Shown here: positions 32,677-35,381 of the stretch, in pieces
Numbering within the stretch: position 1 is the stretch's first letter
How the letters are laid out: each line of letters opens with the position of its first letter
Source: F1-120-MAGs238 sp964484185
Lineage (GTDB): Bacteria; Planctomycetota; Phycisphaerae; Phycisphaerales; UBA1924
DNA: 35,381 bases
Assembly (NCBI GenBank): GCA_964484185.1
Contig: CAZAEQ010000043.1
Coordinates: 1-35,381, forward strand
Direction of reading: 5' to 3'
The notes under the pieces: generated by a model
The model's input: only the letters and a program-made list of their open reading frames with translations
Database searches by the model: none
What the model was told of the DNA's origin: nothing
Made by a program: the position numbers and the translations under genes

Positions 32677-32823
32677 TTTCCTTGCGGGAGGAACCCGTTT
32701 CCCCACCTGAGGAAACGATTCCCGCGCGGAGAAAAACCGTTTCCTCGCGTGAGAAATTGATTCCCTTGCGAAAGGAGATGATTTCCTTGCGCGAGGAAAT
32801 GATTTCCTCACGGAGGAAAATCG
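32677..32823. repeat. 21-bp palindromic tandem repeat, seven units plus a decayed eighth
   Basis: Units start at 32677, 32698, 32719, 32740, 32761, 32782 and 32803, exactly 21 bp apart; a degraded eighth starts at 32824. The best unit (32782-32802) is TTTCCT, a GCG-type core, then AGGAAA and TGA. Each unit is thus an inverted repeat, and the array is nearly self-complementary. Forward translation gives heptads such as ISLREEM, ISSRRKI and VSSREKL; reverse gives IISSRKE and IISFRKG. Neither frame has a convincing start. The remaining sequence to 33095 shows no gene. Confidence 0.85.
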
Positions 32824-33095
32824 TTTCCACACGCTGGTTTTTAGCTTCCTTGCAGTCGTGTATCCCCCACCTCCGGGGAGTCTTCGTGTCACATTGGTGA
32901 AAATGGTTGGGTTATTCCGTCTGCGGCTGCTCCCGGCGCGTCGAAATTGACCTCTGCGCTGGCGGCGCCAAGAACCTCCGTCGATGGCAAAGTCATAGTC
33001 GCTTTTCGCGTGGTGCGCGTACATATCGCTCGCCCCCGATGGCGTCTACCGCTGCTTTGCCGATCAATTGAAACGAACCATGCAGGAGTGCAGAC

Positions 33096-33758
33096 ATGTA
33101 CGTTGTTCCTCAAAAAGATGTTGATGCACTGCAGTTCTTTGAGGACCACTGGGATGTGTGGCAGTCCAATGCTGTTGCTCTGTCAATTCCCGCCGCATTG
33201 GCCGCGGATCTGAAGGCCGATGCCATCGATGCCCGCGCCAAACTCTCGGCCCAGGCATTGGCGAAGAATGCTGCCATATCTGCAACCGCCGACTGGAATT
33301 CTGCGATGTCGCTGCTGCGTGAGCAGGGTGCGGCGGCGATCGCGGCAATCAAAGCCAAGGCCATCGATAGCGCGAACCCCAACGCGGTCTATTCGCTGGC
33401 ACAGATTCCCCCGCCCGCTCGCGGAACCCCCCGGCCGCTCCCGGGAACACCCACGCAGTTCTCCAGCGCGATCCAGCCATCGGGTGCGCTTCTCGTCAAG
33501 TGGAAGATGCCCGGCGTCCAGCCGGGCAACACGTTCTACCAGGTCGCCCGACGACTCGCGGGGACATCGGAATTTGTCATCATCGGCGGCAGCGGCAACA
33601 AAACCTTCCTCGATGAGACGCTCCCGCTTGGCGCTAACGCCGTGGAATATCAGGTAACCGCGGTGCGCGGCAGCGTCTTTGGCAAGACATCAAACACGTT
33701 TGTCGTCCAGTTCGGAGTGAGCGGGCCGCGCGCGGCAAAGGTGAAGCTGGCGGCTTAA
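33096..33758 (+). CDS. hypothetical protein with fibronectin III-like C-terminus
   Basis: A 220-residue protein whose N-terminal half is Ala-rich and helical (about 1-95) and whose C-terminal half, after a Pro-rich linker (IPPPARGTPRPLPGTPTQF), reads like a fibronectin type III sandwich: ALLVKWKMPG, YQVARRLAGTSEFVIIGG, KTFLDETLP and VEYQVTAVRG. No signal peptide is seen. The ATG at 33096 has AGGAG 9 nt upstream. I recall similar proteins in planctomycetes and verrucomicrobia but know no function. An intrinsic terminator follows. Confidence 0.65.
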   Translation: MYVVPQKDVDALQFFEDHWDVWQSNAVALSIPAALAADLKADAIDARAKLSAQALAKNAAISATADWNSAMSLLREQGAAAIAAIKAKAIDSANPNAVYSLAQIPPPARGTPRPLPGTPTQFSSAIQPSGALLVKWKMPGVQPGNTFYQVARRLAGTSEFVIIGGSGNKTFLDETLPLGANAVEYQVTAVRGSVFGKTSNTFVVQFGVSGPRAAKVKLAA

Positions 33759-33790
33759 CAAATCTTCGCTTCGCGAGTCTGATTCAATGC

Positions 33791-33827
33791 GGCCCCGGTT
33801 CAGAGATGAGCCGGGGCCGGTTTTGTT
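33791..33827 (+). terminator. intrinsic terminator of the fibronectin-like gene
   Basis: An 11-bp stem (GGCCCCGGTTC / GAGCCGGGGCC, one G-T pair) with a 6-nt loop is followed by GG and TTTTGTT. It lies 33 bp after the stop at 33758. Confidence 0.85.
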
Positions 33828-33850
33828 CATAAATCGATACTAAAACCAGA

Positions 33851-34315
33851 TCAACTTTGATTTTCCGCGACAAGAAGAACTGCGGCGGCCATCGCGTCAG
33901 CATGTGAGTCATAGAGCCCCACAAGCGAGATGCCCCTTGCGGCGACATCGATTGTGTCTTCCTTGAGAGCGAAGATGAAGTGGCGACAATCCTTGAATCG
34001 ATCTCGCTTGCCATTCATATCATGAAGAGCAGAAAGTTCGGGTATCCAAGGGGAATTCTCGATCTCGTGAACGGTGCCAATTCCTATTCCACGTTTGTAA
34101 CAAGGGTGCCTTGATCGAGCCTCATCGTTTGGACCGTTGGTGTGAGCATCCAAGCAGTCCCGACAGCGGATGAGGGCGACCTTATGCCTCGGTTCGCGTA
34201 GGTCGTAGGCGACATAGGCATCACTGCCCATGCGAAGTACTGAGCCCTCCGATGTACCACCGCAGCACGCGGGATACTCGGTGAGATTCCGACCTTTCGC
34301 TGAATTCCCAAACAT
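33851..34315 (-). CDS. hypothetical protein, unknown family
   Basis: A soluble protein of about 154 residues from the ATG at 34315, which has GAGGG about 10 nt upstream; a GTG at 34345 would add 10 residues. It is Cys-rich in the N-terminal half (ACC, RCRDC, HPC) and may bind metal. A C-terminal block RHFIFALKEDTIDVAARGI reads like the strand-turn-strand opening of small accessory proteins that I have seen in immunity-type islands, but I cannot name a family. It has no same-strand neighbour close by. Confidence 0.5.
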   Translation of the reverse strand: MFGNSAKGRNLTEYPACCGGTSEGSVLRMGSDAYVAYDLREPRHKVALIRCRDCLDAHTNGPNDEARSRHPCYKRGIGIGTVHEIENSPWIPELSALHDMNGKRDRFKDCRHFIFALKEDTIDVAARGISLVGLYDSHADAMAAAVLLVAENQS

Positions 34316-34384
34316 GCCCGCATTCCCTCGTTGTTCTTGCACCACCTTCGGGGTGCGAAGACATTGGATGCTACCGGGGGTGGC

Positions 34385-34439
34385 GGTCGCGAAGCGCGAC
34401 CTTCACGCCCCAGCTACTCAATCTCAGGCCCTCGGCCTG
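34385..34439. repeat. pair of perfect hairpins between hypothetical gene and thiC
   Basis: GGTCGCG-aag-CGCGACC (34385-34401) and CAGGCC-ctc-GGCCTG (34425-34439) lie in the 134-bp gap between the thiC stop and the start of the hypothetical gene. The second could be part of a thiC terminator on the reverse strand, though no T run follows. Confidence 0.5.
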
Positions 34440-34449
34440 TCAGGACGAA

Positions 34450-35381
<932 letters not shown>

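Noticed and set aside
32677..32844. CRISPR array
   Set aside because: Units are directly adjacent at 21 bp with no spacers and there are no cas genes.
32493..32900. 135-codon forward frame covering the 21-bp repeats
   Set aside because: It begins inside the hairpin cluster, has no ribosome site, and its heptads follow from the repeat period. Kept as a repeat, not a gene.

Overview
The window looks like a chromosomal piece from a planctomycete, most likely class Phycisphaerae. The supporting signs are a secreted protein ending in two EF-hand-like dockerin repeats and a terminal Gly-Cys (the 'GC-type' anchoring tail), a neighbouring protein with a PEP-CTERM-like tail (VPAP, hydrophobic stretch, RRKR), a protein with tandem CxxC(G/S)Y-LTGL zinc ribbons, many starts without a Shine-Dalgarno sequence, and a patchwork of housekeeping genes in short operons. 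No rRNA, CRISPR array, intact insertion sequence or prophage is visible. The assignment is inference from protein style, not from a marker gene.

Layout. 1-1.4 kb: the end of an MGDG-synthase-type glycosyltransferase and a small membrane protein. 1.4-4.6 kb: a divergent pair of exported glycosidases (GH127 and GH43), which looks like a small arabinose-polysaccharide module. 4.6-9.4 kb: tRNA-Ile2(CAU), a double zinc-ribbon membrane protein, pyruvate kinase, an orphan solute-binding protein and an SDR oxidoreductase. 9.4-13.8 kb: an accessory island with a double-CXXC protein resembling Myxococcus SitI6-type proteins, a two-gene DUF4261 cassette bracketed by 60-bp direct repeats, two unknown genes and a possible tRNA remnant. 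14.0-16.7 kb: two tandem structured elements with covarying arms, then panB and an HtrA/Do protease. 17-18.5 kb: a secreted tail-fibre-like protein. 18.8-25.7 kb: prfC, an exported methyltransferase-fold protein, MmcQ/YjbR, a MutM-like glycosylase, an APC permease, AIM24 and DinB. 25.8-28.9 kb: the dockerin-tailed giant and a DUF642-like PEP-CTERM protein. 29-32.4 kb: a methyltransferase, membrane proteins, a TSUP exporter under a near-consensus promoter, and a PaaI thioesterase. 32.4-33.1 kb: a REP-like hairpin cluster and a 21-bp palindromic tandem repeat. The right end is a hypothetical protein and the C-terminal part of thiC.

Large-scale signal. The + strand is C-rich in the left part (to about 16.7 kb) and G-rich in the right part (from about 19.8 kb), whichever strand the gene is on. 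A negative-to-positive skew change read left to right is what a replication origin gives, so 16.7-20 kb is a candidate switch point. The accessory island does not follow the left-hand skew well.

Most promising for novelty: the covarying tandem elements upstream of panB, the 21-bp palindromic array that gives heptad repeats on both strands, the repeat-bracketed DUF4261 cassette, the skew switch, and a recurring arrangement of -10-like hexamers 5-9 nt before start codons that suggests leaderless mRNAs.
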